Part shown: in pieces, positions 1-5,001 of the stretch
Position numbering within the stretch: position 1 is the stretch's first letter
How the letters are laid out: each line of letters starts with the position of its first letter
Origin: an uncultured Leptolyngbya sp.
GTDB taxonomy: Bacteria > Cyanobacteriota > Cyanobacteriia > Phormidesmidales > Phormidesmidaceae
DNA length: 5,001 nt
NCBI GenBank assembly: GCA_937899365.1
Contig: CALBPH010000185.1
Span: 1-5,001 of the forward strand
Direction of reading: 5' to 3'
Notes under the pieces: generated by a model
Told to the model about the DNA's origin: nothing
The model's database searches: none
What the model saw: the letters and a program-made list of their open reading frames with translations, nothing else
Made by a program: the position numbers and the translations under genes

Positions 1-76
1 TGGCCACAGGTAGCTTTTGAGCGACGGTTAAGGTCTCCTGTAATAAACGACGAACTGTTTGTTTAACATGCTCCAT
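1..76 (-). CDS. Hypothetical protein, N-terminal 25 codons only
   Basis: On the minus strand an ATG at 76-74 opens a frame that runs without a stop to the left edge. It encodes MEHVKQTVRRLLQETLTVAQ and then KLPVA. The peptide is charged and predicted helical, with no signal peptide or membrane segment. A TAA in the same frame at 91-89 bounds the start; GTG codons at 88-86 and 85-83 are alternatives, but ATG is preferred. No strong Shine-Dalgarno is visible upstream (GTGGTGAAGACC), which is not unusual in cyanobacteria. A weak promoter-like pair on the minus strand (CCGACA, about 19 bases, TAAAAT, within roughly 110-146) precedes it. I do not recognise the family. The coding call rests on a plausible start and 25 sensible codons and could be chance. 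Confidence 0.4.
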   Translation of the reverse strand, partial: MEHVKQTVRRLLQETLTVAQKLPVA

Positions 77-128
77 GGTCTTCACCACTTAAAGGACTGC
101 GGTGATGGCCCTGATTTTATGAGAGTGC

Positions 129-293
129 TGTTGCTGATTGTCGGTGTAGATCAAGCTGTTTAATACAGAACAGCAATGATATAAGACTTTATTGTTGTCT
201 ATGCGGGCATTTCCTAGTGGATGCCCGCATAGACCGGGCACCATCAGCCAGGATTTCGTATTGCTGAATGTCAGCAACAAACATCAGCAACAA
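129..293. repeat. Heptamer cluster TTGCTGA/TCAGCAA around the hairpin
   Basis: TTGCTGA occurs at 131-137 and 261-267, and its reverse complement TCAGCAA at 271-277 and 284-290. The two right-hand copies are part of a direct repeat TCAGCAACAA (271-280 and 284-293) with a 13-base period. Copies 261-267 and 271-277 form an inverted pair with a 3-base spacer. TGTTGCTGAT (129-138) and ATCAGCAACA (283-292) form a 10-bp inverted pair whose midpoint (210.5) lies close to the centre of the 197-234 hairpin (215.5). A smaller dyad GCTGTT/AACAGC lies at 155-160 and 169-174. This could be a decayed miniature palindromic element or a set of operators; no transposase is present. Confidence 0.5.
197..234. 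repeat. 14-bp perfect inverted repeat (hairpin)
   Basis: The arms GTCTATGCGGGCAT (197-210) and ATGCCCGCATAGAC (221-234) are exact reverse complements separated by a 10-base loop. The stem has 8 G/C pairs of 14 and would fold stably as RNA from either strand. Neither side has a run of T, so it is not a classic intrinsic terminator. Cyanobacterial terminators often lack such a run, and for the minus-strand gene ending at 545 this is the strongest stem downstream. Alternatively it is the core of a small palindromic repeat element. The repeat is directly visible; its role is inference. Confidence 0.85.
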
Positions 294-544
294 TAAAAGT
301 AGAACTATCAAAAATATTTCGCCCTAATAAACTCTCCCAATGGAGTTGAATGACTAGTAATAGAGAACACGGGGATAAAACTTAGCTTATAAAGTTAGTG
401 TGAACGGTGTTTAAATTTCCGTTAAACTTCCTAAGTCAAGAACACTATAGCCACTGATATTTCGAATGGCAATCGCGGTTAATGGAGAATCTGTAGTGCT
501 GATTGATACGGTGGCATTGTACCCATAGGTAGTTGCTATAGCCG

Positions 545-1044
545 TTACTCCAGCGTTGCATCAGGCTGGACGGCAGACAGCTGATGGAGCAGCTCAGTTA
601 AAATTTGCTGCACTCGCTCGTGGGAATAGGCCGCGTCCGGATGGGCCTCTGTCTGGGGTTGCTGAAAATAAGGCCGTTCACCCGTCATATGGCCCCACTC
701 CACCGCGACCTGACGACTAAATTCATACAAAATCTGGGGTTGCTCGATGATAGTCAGCACAATCATTCGCAACGCCACCAGCGGTTCGTCTAAATATTTG
801 CCAACCTGCGCGTCAGTTTTAACCCAACGCTTAAGACAGAGCTGTAACGCACCGTCCCTGTCATTTAAGTATTGGTCAATAAACCCATTGATGGCCGCCA
901 ATGCCCGCAAGGGGCGAGGACCATTGCCTGACTTCCTTTGAGAAAGGAGCCGCCTTCTCGGCCAATGGCCTCCCCCAGGCTAAACTTACGTTCCGCCCGG
1001 ATCTCACGTTGTAGGTCTGGGGGCAGATCTTCGGATGACGACAT
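545..1044 (-). pseudogene. Conserved cyanobacterial hypothetical protein, broken by a one-base frameshift
   Basis: Two overlapping minus-strand frames join into one protein. The first begins at the ATG at 1044-1042 (MSSSEDLPPDLQREIRAERK, then a G-rich stretch reading GREGGSFLKGS) and makes sense to about position 930. The second reads SGNGPRPLRALAAINGF from about 931 onward and continues to the TAA at 547-545. From ATG to stop is 500 bases, so restoring one base gives 166 residues, which fits a single-base deletion at about 926-940. The rebuilt protein is soluble and mostly helical, with no membrane segment; a conserved-looking block reads QILYEFSRQVAVEWGHMTGE followed by RPYFQQP. From memory this resembles a cyanobacterial family of unknown function with segments like LPPDLQREIxAERKFS and FLKG. 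A GTG at 1056 is a less likely start. It is divergent from the channel gene. It may be a true pseudogene or a sequencing error. Confidence 0.72.
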
Positions 1045-1160
1045 GGGGAATAACACGTAGTGATGGCTTTGCGCCTATAGGGATAGACTCGCAGTACCAG
1101 AACCATACCAGTATCCCGTGAATGGTTCATAATGGCTGAATCTACCCCCTTTGACAGCCC
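1045..1160. promoter_or_regulatory. Divergent intergenic region, presumed promoters
   Basis: These 116 bases separate the start of the broken minus-strand gene (1044) from the plus-strand channel gene (1161), so promoters for both probably lie here. I see no convincing -35/-10 pair on either strand. Visible elements are a direct repeat TACCAG (1095-1100 and 1106-1111) with an 11-base period, about one helical turn, and an 8-bp palindrome CCTATAGG (1074-1081). Either could bind a regulator. The promoter role is inferred only from gene orientation. Confidence 0.3.
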
Positions 1161-1164
1161 ATGA
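1132..1164 (+). CDS. Candidate 10-codon upstream ORF overlapping the channel start
   Basis: ATG at 1132-1134 opens MAESTPFDSP and stops at TGA 1162-1164, overlapping the channel ATG (1161) in an ATGA arrangement typical of translational coupling. The channel ATG has no visible Shine-Dalgarno, so coupling could help its initiation. The peptide also looks like a normal protein N-terminus, so the true channel start may once have been at 1132 with a later one-base indel. No ribosome binding site is visible for this ORF either. It may be chance. Confidence 0.2.
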   Translation: MAESTPFDSP

Positions 1165-3281
1165 CAGGCGATGACGGCACGCTCAACCCCATTACCTACA
1201 TTCCCGATTTATCCCCGGCGACGGCGGTACATCAGGATCATTTCATTGTGTGTGGCTTGGGAAGCTTGGGTCAGCAAATCATCGTCAACCTGACAAAGTT
1301 TAGTTTTGACTCCTTTGAGGTCCACATTGCCGGGATCGATCGCAAACCGGTGACGGAGTGGGAGGTCGATAATCTGTCTAATATGCTAAGTCAGCCTCCA
1401 ATTGTTGGAGACTGTCGCCGCGATCATGTGTTGCAAACGGCGGGAATTGCCAAATGTCGTGCGGTCCTAATTGTCACTAGCGACGAAAGTACCAATGTGC
1501 AAACGGCCATTGCCGTCCGACGGTTAAACCCAAAGGTACATATCATTGTGCGTTCATCACGTCAGGGGTTAAATCGGTTACTCAGTCGTCAGCTGGGTCA
1601 GTTTGTTGCCCTAGATGCGACAGAACTACCGGCCATGACCTTTGCCCTGGCGGGTCTAGAGGACAATACCCTAAGCGTATTTAATATCGATACATTTCAG
1701 TTTCGGGTGGTGGAACGGCAGATCAGCAATCGGGACCCCCAGTATTGCAACGTGCCGGTCCATGTATTGCATCGACAGCATGTGCGCCTGCTTAATCTCA
1801 AACCTTTTAGCAGTCCTCACCAGCCCATTGGCTGGGCCACCACGGCTTCGTCGATGTTTCATCGGTGGCAGCCCCATGTGCGGGTACAGTCGGGAGATCA
1901 GGTGGCCTATGTGGAGGTAAAAGCCCTTAGCCACAGTCAGATTGTTAATCTCCCCAAACAGACCGGTCCGTGGAATAAGCTGCGTCAGGGAATTGGTGAC
2001 GTGCTGGATGGGGAGTGGCGACGGCGATTGTTAGCCTTTTGGCGCAGCTCAGAGCAGCAGTCACTGCGACGGGTGGTTGCGATCGCACTTACCACCGCCC
2101 TTGTCCTCTGGACCACCGGCACCTTCTTACTTAAATTCAATATCACTGACGTTAGCTGGACCCAGGCTATTACACTGGGGGCCGTTCTTATCCTCGGCGG
2201 CTATGGCGATGTCTTTGGTGGTTTTGAAGACAGTGGTGCCCCAGGCTGGGTACTGATTGTCTGTCTGATGATTGCCATCACCAGTTTGCTCATGGTGATC
2301 GGCGATTTGGGATTACTGGCCGACCAGCTGCTCAGCTCCCGGTTTGAGTTTCTCCAGCGTCGCCCCAAAGTGCCAAAAGAAAACCACGTGATTGTGGTGG
2401 GTCTGGGCCGAGTCGGCAGACGGGTCACTCGCATTTTGCAAGACCTGCGTCAGCCCCTGGTGGCCATCACCCATCATCTAGATAATCCTGCCCTCCGCAA
2501 CCAAATCCCCCTGCTAGAGGGGCCGATGCTACAACAGCTGCAGGAAGCCAATCTCTCCACCGCCCGCAGCGTCATCGCGGTCACCGACGACCCCGTCCTC
2601 AATTTGGAAGTGGCCCTCATAGCAGCAGAAGCCCTAGAGAGTGAGGTTCGCCCCTTCACCCCCGTCATCCGCACCCTCAGTCAGCTGTTTAGCGATAACA
2701 TCAAATCTTTTTTGCCTCAGGCCCGTTCGTTCTCCGTCTATGCCCTGTCGGCAGAGGCCTTTGCCGGAGCTGCATTTGGCGAAAATATCCTGGGACTATT
2801 TCGACTCAACCACCAGACAATTTTGATTACGGAATACACCATTGAGTACGGTGACACCCTCAACGACAAGCCCCTGGCGGAAATTGCCTATGGCTATGGG
2901 GTTGTTCCCATCTTGCTGCGCCAAAACCAACCTAACCGACAATATCAAGACTACCCCATGCCCTCCGATGATATGCGGGTGCGGATGCGGGACAAACTTT
3001 ATGTGCTCTCATCTATTAATGGACTACGCCGGATCGAGCGAGGAGAAATGACCCCACCTCGACAGTGGCTCCTAGAGGTAGAGGCTCCCCTCAACCCCAA
3101 CATGGTGACAGAAGCAGGCAACCTCCTAGCACGGTTAACAACAGTACCCCTCGATGAATGTCGTCGACTTATGGCAACCCTTCCCAATAGCCTTCAACTA
3201 GCACTCTATGACTACCAGGCCCATCGCCTGATGCAGGAGTTAAAGCGCAGTATCCCCATCCGCCTATCGCCACTGCGATAA
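1161..3281 (+). CDS. RCK/TrkA-N ion channel protein: RCK, 2TM pore, RCK
   Basis: The protein has 706 residues and is intact. Order: an N-terminal RCK/TrkA-N Rossmann domain at about 25-168, with GLGSLG at 32-37, acidic D60 at the end of the second strand (nucleotide ribose contact), and GDCRRDHVLQTAGI at 83-96; then a TrkA-C-like segment at about 170-255 ending in VQSGDQVAYVEV; a membrane helix at about 303-325; a pore loop at about 334-352 with filter-like LGGYGD (345-350); a second helix at about 362-382; a second RCK_N domain at about 407-545 with GLGRVG (414-419); a TrkA-C-like part at about 546-618; and a helical tail at about 645-696. By family knowledge such proteins form tetrameric cytoplasmic-membrane cation channels gated by ligands on RCK rings. 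K+ is the likeliest ion, but the filter differs from TVGYGD at the first two positions, so selectivity is uncertain. ATG 1161 is preferred because TGA at 1152-1154 lies in frame just upstream; no Shine-Dalgarno is visible. It is divergent from the gene at 545-1044 and convergent with the WD40 gene, so probably monocistronic. Confidence 0.95.
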   Translation: MTGDDGTLNPITYIPDLSPATAVHQDHFIVCGLGSLGQQIIVNLTKFSFDSFEVHIAGIDRKPVTEWEVDNLSNMLSQPPIVGDCRRDHVLQTAGIAKCRAVLIVTSDESTNVQTAIAVRRLNPKVHIIVRSSRQGLNRLLSRQLGQFVALDATELPAMTFALAGLEDNTLSVFNIDTFQFRVVERQISNRDPQYCNVPVHVLHRQHVRLLNLKPFSSPHQPIGWATTASSMFHRWQPHVRVQSGDQVAYVEVKALSHSQIVNLPKQTGPWNKLRQGIGDVLDGEWRRRLLAFWRSSEQQSLRRVVAIALTTALVLWTTGTFLLKFNITDVSWTQAITLGAVLILGGYGDVFGGFEDSGAPGWVLIVCLMIAITSLLMVIGDLGLLADQLLSSRFEFLQRRPKVPKENHVIVVGLGRVGRRVTRILQDLRQPLVAITHHLDNPALRNQIPLLEGPMLQQLQEANLSTARSVIAVTDDPVLNLEVALIAAEALESEVRPFTPVIRTLSQLFSDNIKSFLPQARSFSVYALSAEAFAGAAFGENILGLFRLNHQTILITEYTIEYGDTLNDKPLAEIAYGYGVVPILLRQNQPNRQYQDYPMPSDDMRVRMRDKLYVLSSINGLRRIERGEMTPPRQWLLEVEAPLNPNMVTEAGNLLARLTTVPLDECRRLMATLPNSLQLALYDYQAHRLMQELKRSIPIRLSPLR
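2079..2086. repeat. HIP1 octamer GCGATCGC
   Basis: This is an exact match to the highly iterated palindrome that is over-represented in many cyanobacterial genomes. It lies inside the channel gene at the start of the first membrane helix. It helps to place the organism and has no known specific local function. Confidence 0.85.
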
Positions 3282-3312
3282 CCACCGCGGCACCAATAGA
3301 CTATATCCCTTA

Positions 3313-4170
3313 CTAACTGAGACTGCCAGATTCAGAGTTCACATCACAGTAAGCCTGGATAGTTTCAAGATTCTCAGCGTGATATTTCAAATAATTCCCT
3401 AACCAATCACAGCTTTGCCCTAGTAACCCATCCAGCAGCTGGGTTTGACCGCCGCTAATATCTAAATCCAAATCCCACAGTAACAATCGATCATCTTCTC
3501 CAACGGTGGCGAGCAGCTTTTTATCTTGACTCATGCTCAGGCTTGTCACTCGATCTTGATGCCCCCGCAGGGTGGTTAATAAATCTCCCGTCGATGACGA
3601 CCAGAGCTTTACCGTGTGGTCATAGCTGCCGGTGGCAATCAGGTCGCTGTTATCAGGGCTAAATTGAACCGCTACGACACCATCCCGATGCCCTGCCAGG
3701 GTATTGAGCAATTTCCCATCGGCGCTCCACAGGTTTGCCGTACCATCAGCGCTGGCAGTGGCGATTTTTTTGCCATCGGGGCTGTAGATGACTTCATGAA
3801 CCCAGCCCTTATGCCCATTTAATTGCGCGGGGACTTGCCCTTCAAATCTATCTGTCGCAGTAATTTTGTTATCAGGATCGTAAATAATTTCGTAGGCCTG
3901 CGATTGTCCTGCCTTTTCCCCTAGTTTTCCGTCTATATCCCACAGGCTAACAAAGTGGGCCCAACCAGATGTTGCCAGCGTTTTATTATCGGGGCTAAAG
4001 GCAAGGCTCAACACATCCTTGGGAAAATCAACAATCTTGGTCACCAATGTGCCATCTTTGCGCCAAATGCGTACCGTACGATCGGCGGCCCCGGTGGCAA
4101 TGAATTGACCATCCGCGCTAAAGGCAACGGCATAGACCGGCCCCTCGAGCGCGGCTAAGGTAGTCAACAA
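3313..4170 (-). CDS. C-terminal WD40 fragment, possibly re-initiated after the TAG
   Basis: If the upstream stop is real, this frame could be translated as a separate 285-residue protein (284 from the second TTG). TTG codons lie at 4170-4168 and 4167-4165, and a GGAG Shine-Dalgarno-like core (4176-4173) sits 5 bases before the second, overlapping the upstream gene's end. It contains five full WD40 blades, one degenerate blade and the C-D-W-L tail, which is short of a normal seven-bladed propeller. Re-initiation is possible, but a stable independent product is doubtful. It is most simply the distal half of one broken gene. Confidence 0.35.
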   Translation of the reverse strand: MLTTLAALEGPVYAVAFSADGQFIATGAADRTVRIWRKDGTLVTKIVDFPKDVLSLAFSPDNKTLATSGWAHFVSLWDIDGKLGEKAGQSQAYEIIYDPDNKITATDRFEGQVPAQLNGHKGWVHEVIYSPDGKKIATASADGTANLWSADGKLLNTLAGHRDGVVAVQFSPDNSDLIATGSYDHTVKLWSSSTGDLLTTLRGHQDRVTSLSMSQDKKLLATVGEDDRLLLWDLDLDISGGQTQLLDGLLGQSCDWLGNYLKYHAENLETIQAYCDVNSESGSLS

Positions 4171-4176
4171 TGCTCC

Positions 4177-4179
4177 CTA
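4177..4179 (-). other. Premature in-frame TAG between WD40 blades 7 and 8
   Basis: The minus-strand codons read GAC CGC TAG GGA GCA TTG TTG. The surrounding protein pattern is continuous in the same frame, so the stop is a single-codon lesion and not a frameshift. The equivalent place in blade 6 has glutamate (DREG), so GAG to TAG (one base) is the simplest origin. The gene's natural stop is also TAG, which argues against read-through by a reassigned amber codon. Confidence 0.85.
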
Positions 4180-4446
4180 GCGGTCCCACAGTTTCACGGT
4201 TTGAGCTGAGCTGACCGAAGCAAGCGTCTCACCGTCTGGGCTATAGCTCAACTCCCAAACCACCGCATCGTGTCCTGATAGTGTTCTTAGGGCGTTACCC
4301 TCTCGATCCCACAGTCGAATGTTGTTGTCTGCCCCGGACGATGCAATCACCTTGTCATCAGGAGAAAAAACCACACTGTACACATTGGCCTGGTGATCTC
4401 GCAGAGAATTGATCAGCGGTCTGTCCAATTTCCAAAGGCGAATGGT

Positions 4447-4454
4447 GCGATCGC
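4447..4454. repeat. HIP1 octamer GCGATCGC
   Basis: This is a second exact HIP1 palindrome, inside the WD40 gene (blade 5). Two copies in 5 kb are far above the chance expectation of about 0.08 and support a cyanobacterial origin. Confidence 0.85.
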
Positions 4455-5001
4455 CACCACCTGAAATTAGCAACCCTTCTTTGTTAAAGTGAACACTATG
4501 GATTTGGGCACTGTGGCCATAGACGGCGGCAATCGGCTCCCCACTCAATGTCCAGGTTCTCTCCGTTTTATCCCAGCTACCAGAAGCTAGAAATAGACCG
4601 TCTGGACTAAAGCTGACATCGTACACCAGCGCATTGTGTCCTCTGATTTCTCGAATGGGTTGTCCCGCCGTGCTCCAGAGACGGATAGTCTCATCCCAGC
4701 TGGCCGATGCCAGGGTTTTACTATCAGGGCTAAAGGCCAGTCCTTTGACCTCCGCCCTGTGGCCCCCCATTGTTTTAAGCAGCTGGCCCTCGGTCGTATA
4801 CAGGCGAATGGTACGGTCATCGGCCCCCGACGCGAGCAGTTTGCCATCGGGGCTAAAGACCACCGTACGAACCGCTGCAATATGCTGGGTAAGCTGCTTG
4901 AGTAGGGTGCCATCCTGTTTCCACAGACGGATAGTCTTGTCTTCACTGGCAGACGCTATAGTGCGCCCATCTAGGGATAAAACGGCCAGGGATGTACTCG
5001 G

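Larger units (their letters stand above)
77..544. other. Non-coding intergenic region, AT-rich
   Basis: No convincing gene was found in these 468 bases on either strand. The left half (about 127-293) contains a strong hairpin and repeated heptamers, listed separately. The right half is AT-rich and has only weak dyads, such as GTTTAA (409-414) with TTAAAC (422-427), and AACTT/AAGTT pairs around 380-395. It lies downstream of the broken minus-strand gene ending at 545 and upstream of the minus-strand gene starting at 76. It therefore probably holds the terminator of the first and the promoter of the second. Confidence 0.6.
3313..5001 (-). pseudogene. WD40-repeat protein, C-terminal part, interrupted by an in-frame TAG
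   Basis: One minus-strand frame runs from the right edge (5001) to TAG at 3315-3313, broken only by TAG at 4179-4177. It has no plausible start in the window, so the N-terminus lies beyond 5001; the GTG at 4863 is only an internal codon. It encodes twelve recognisable WD40 blades plus one degenerate blade, with hallmarks such as FSPDGKLLASGADDRTIRL and final GH pairs. WD40 propellers are protein-binding scaffolds. The last 48 residues (3459-3316) carry C-D-W-L-x-x-Y-L and a later Y-C-D, which I recognise as the tail of many cyanobacterial STAND NTPase or caspase-like/WD40 proteins; an N-terminal effector or NTPase domain is therefore likely upstream. The frame is identical on both sides of the stop, and the context LWDR-stop-GALLTTL matches LWDREGNALRTL in blade 6, so GAG probably became TAG. 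It may be a pseudogene, a split gene or a sequence error. Confidence 0.85.
3460..5001 (-). repeat. Tandem WD40 repeat array, 12 blades plus one degenerate
   Basis: Blade limits on the minus strand, about 41 codons each: 5001-4882 (partial), 4881-4759, 4758-4636, 4635-4513, 4512-4393, 4392-4270, 4269-4147 (contains the TAG), 4146-4024, 4023-3904, degenerate 3903-3811, 3810-3688, 3687-3559, 3558-3460. Most show the pattern V-x-x-(V/L)-x-F-S-P-D-(G/D/N)-x-x-(L/I)-A-(S/T), then D-x-T-(I/V)-(R/K)-(L/I)-W, then G-H. Variants: blade 2 has Y for the final W, blade 4 has R-T-W, and blade 9 has S-L-W without the usual aspartate. Thirteen units visible suggests two stacked seven-bladed propellers if at least one more lies beyond the edge; that is inference. 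Confidence 0.9.

Noticed and set aside
89..280. 63-codon minus-strand open frame in the left intergenic region
   Set aside because: It has no ATG start at its head, runs through the hairpin and heptamer repeats, and its residues (many N, Q, H and C in no pattern) do not resemble a protein domain. Probably chance.
926..940. Programmed ribosomal frameshifting in the small conserved gene
   Set aside because: No slippery heptamer or downstream stem is evident at the junction, and I know of no such mechanism in this family; an indel is simpler.
876..1130. 84-codon minus-strand frame overlapping the broken conserved gene
   Set aside because: It overlaps the better-supported frames of the 545-1044 gene and its sequence is rich in C, R and P without domain features; a shadow frame.
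3282..3312. Terminator in the convergent gap between the channel and WD40 genes
   Set aside because: The 31 bases contain only the short palindrome CCGCGG and no stem-loop or T run, so no terminator can be supported.
4177..4179. Recoded amber codon (reassigned code or pyrrolysine)
   Set aside because: The same gene ends with TAG at 3315-3313, and a one-base change from GAG explains the site more simply.
4636..4905. 89-codon plus-strand frame antisense to the WD40 gene
   Set aside because: Its sequence simply mirrors the WD40 repeat periodicity on the opposite strand; similar shadows occur at 3616-3822 and 3955-4158.
1..5001. tRNA, rRNA, CRISPR array or insertion sequence
   Set aside because: No tRNA-like TTCGA arm context, no regularly spaced direct repeats with unique spacers, and no transposase reading frame were seen.

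Overview
The window looks like cyanobacterial chromosome. The evidence is two exact HIP1 octamers (GCGATCGC, 2079-2086 and 4447-4454), where chance predicts about 0.08 in 5 kb. The gene content also fits: a long WD40-repeat protein with the C-terminal tail common in cyanobacterial STAND/WD40 proteins, a large RCK-type channel protein, and a small conserved protein I associate with cyanobacteria. I cannot name the genus.

Layout, left to right. Positions 1-76 hold the first 25 codons of a minus-strand gene of unknown function that leaves the left edge. Positions 77-544 are non-coding and AT-rich; they contain a 14-bp perfect inverted repeat (197-234) surrounded by copies of the heptamer TTGCTGA/TCAGCAA. 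Positions 545-1044 (minus) hold a small conserved gene split by a one-base frameshift near 926-940. Positions 1045-1160 form a divergent intergenic region. Positions 1161-3281 (plus) encode an intact 706-residue protein with the order RCK, two membrane helices with a pore loop, RCK; its predicted filter is L-G-G-Y-G-D. After a 31-bp convergent gap, positions 3313-5001 (minus) encode twelve WD40 blades plus one degenerate blade and a conserved tail. That frame is open to the right edge except for one in-frame TAG at 4177-4179.

Function. The channel protein probably conducts K+ or another cation across the membrane, gated by a nucleotide or ion bound to its RCK domains. The WD40 frame is probably the C-terminal sensor or scaffold part of a larger protein whose N-terminal effector lies beyond 5001. 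Nothing in the window shows that these genes act together.

The main oddity is that both genes flanking the intact channel gene carry one simple inactivating lesion each (a one-base indel and a probable GAG-to-TAG nonsense change). This means either local gene decay or sequence errors; the window alone cannot decide. The best candidates for new biology are the channel with its non-canonical filter and two flanking RCK modules, and the split WD40 gene, which has a Shine-Dalgarno-like GGAG and a TTG codon right after the TAG.
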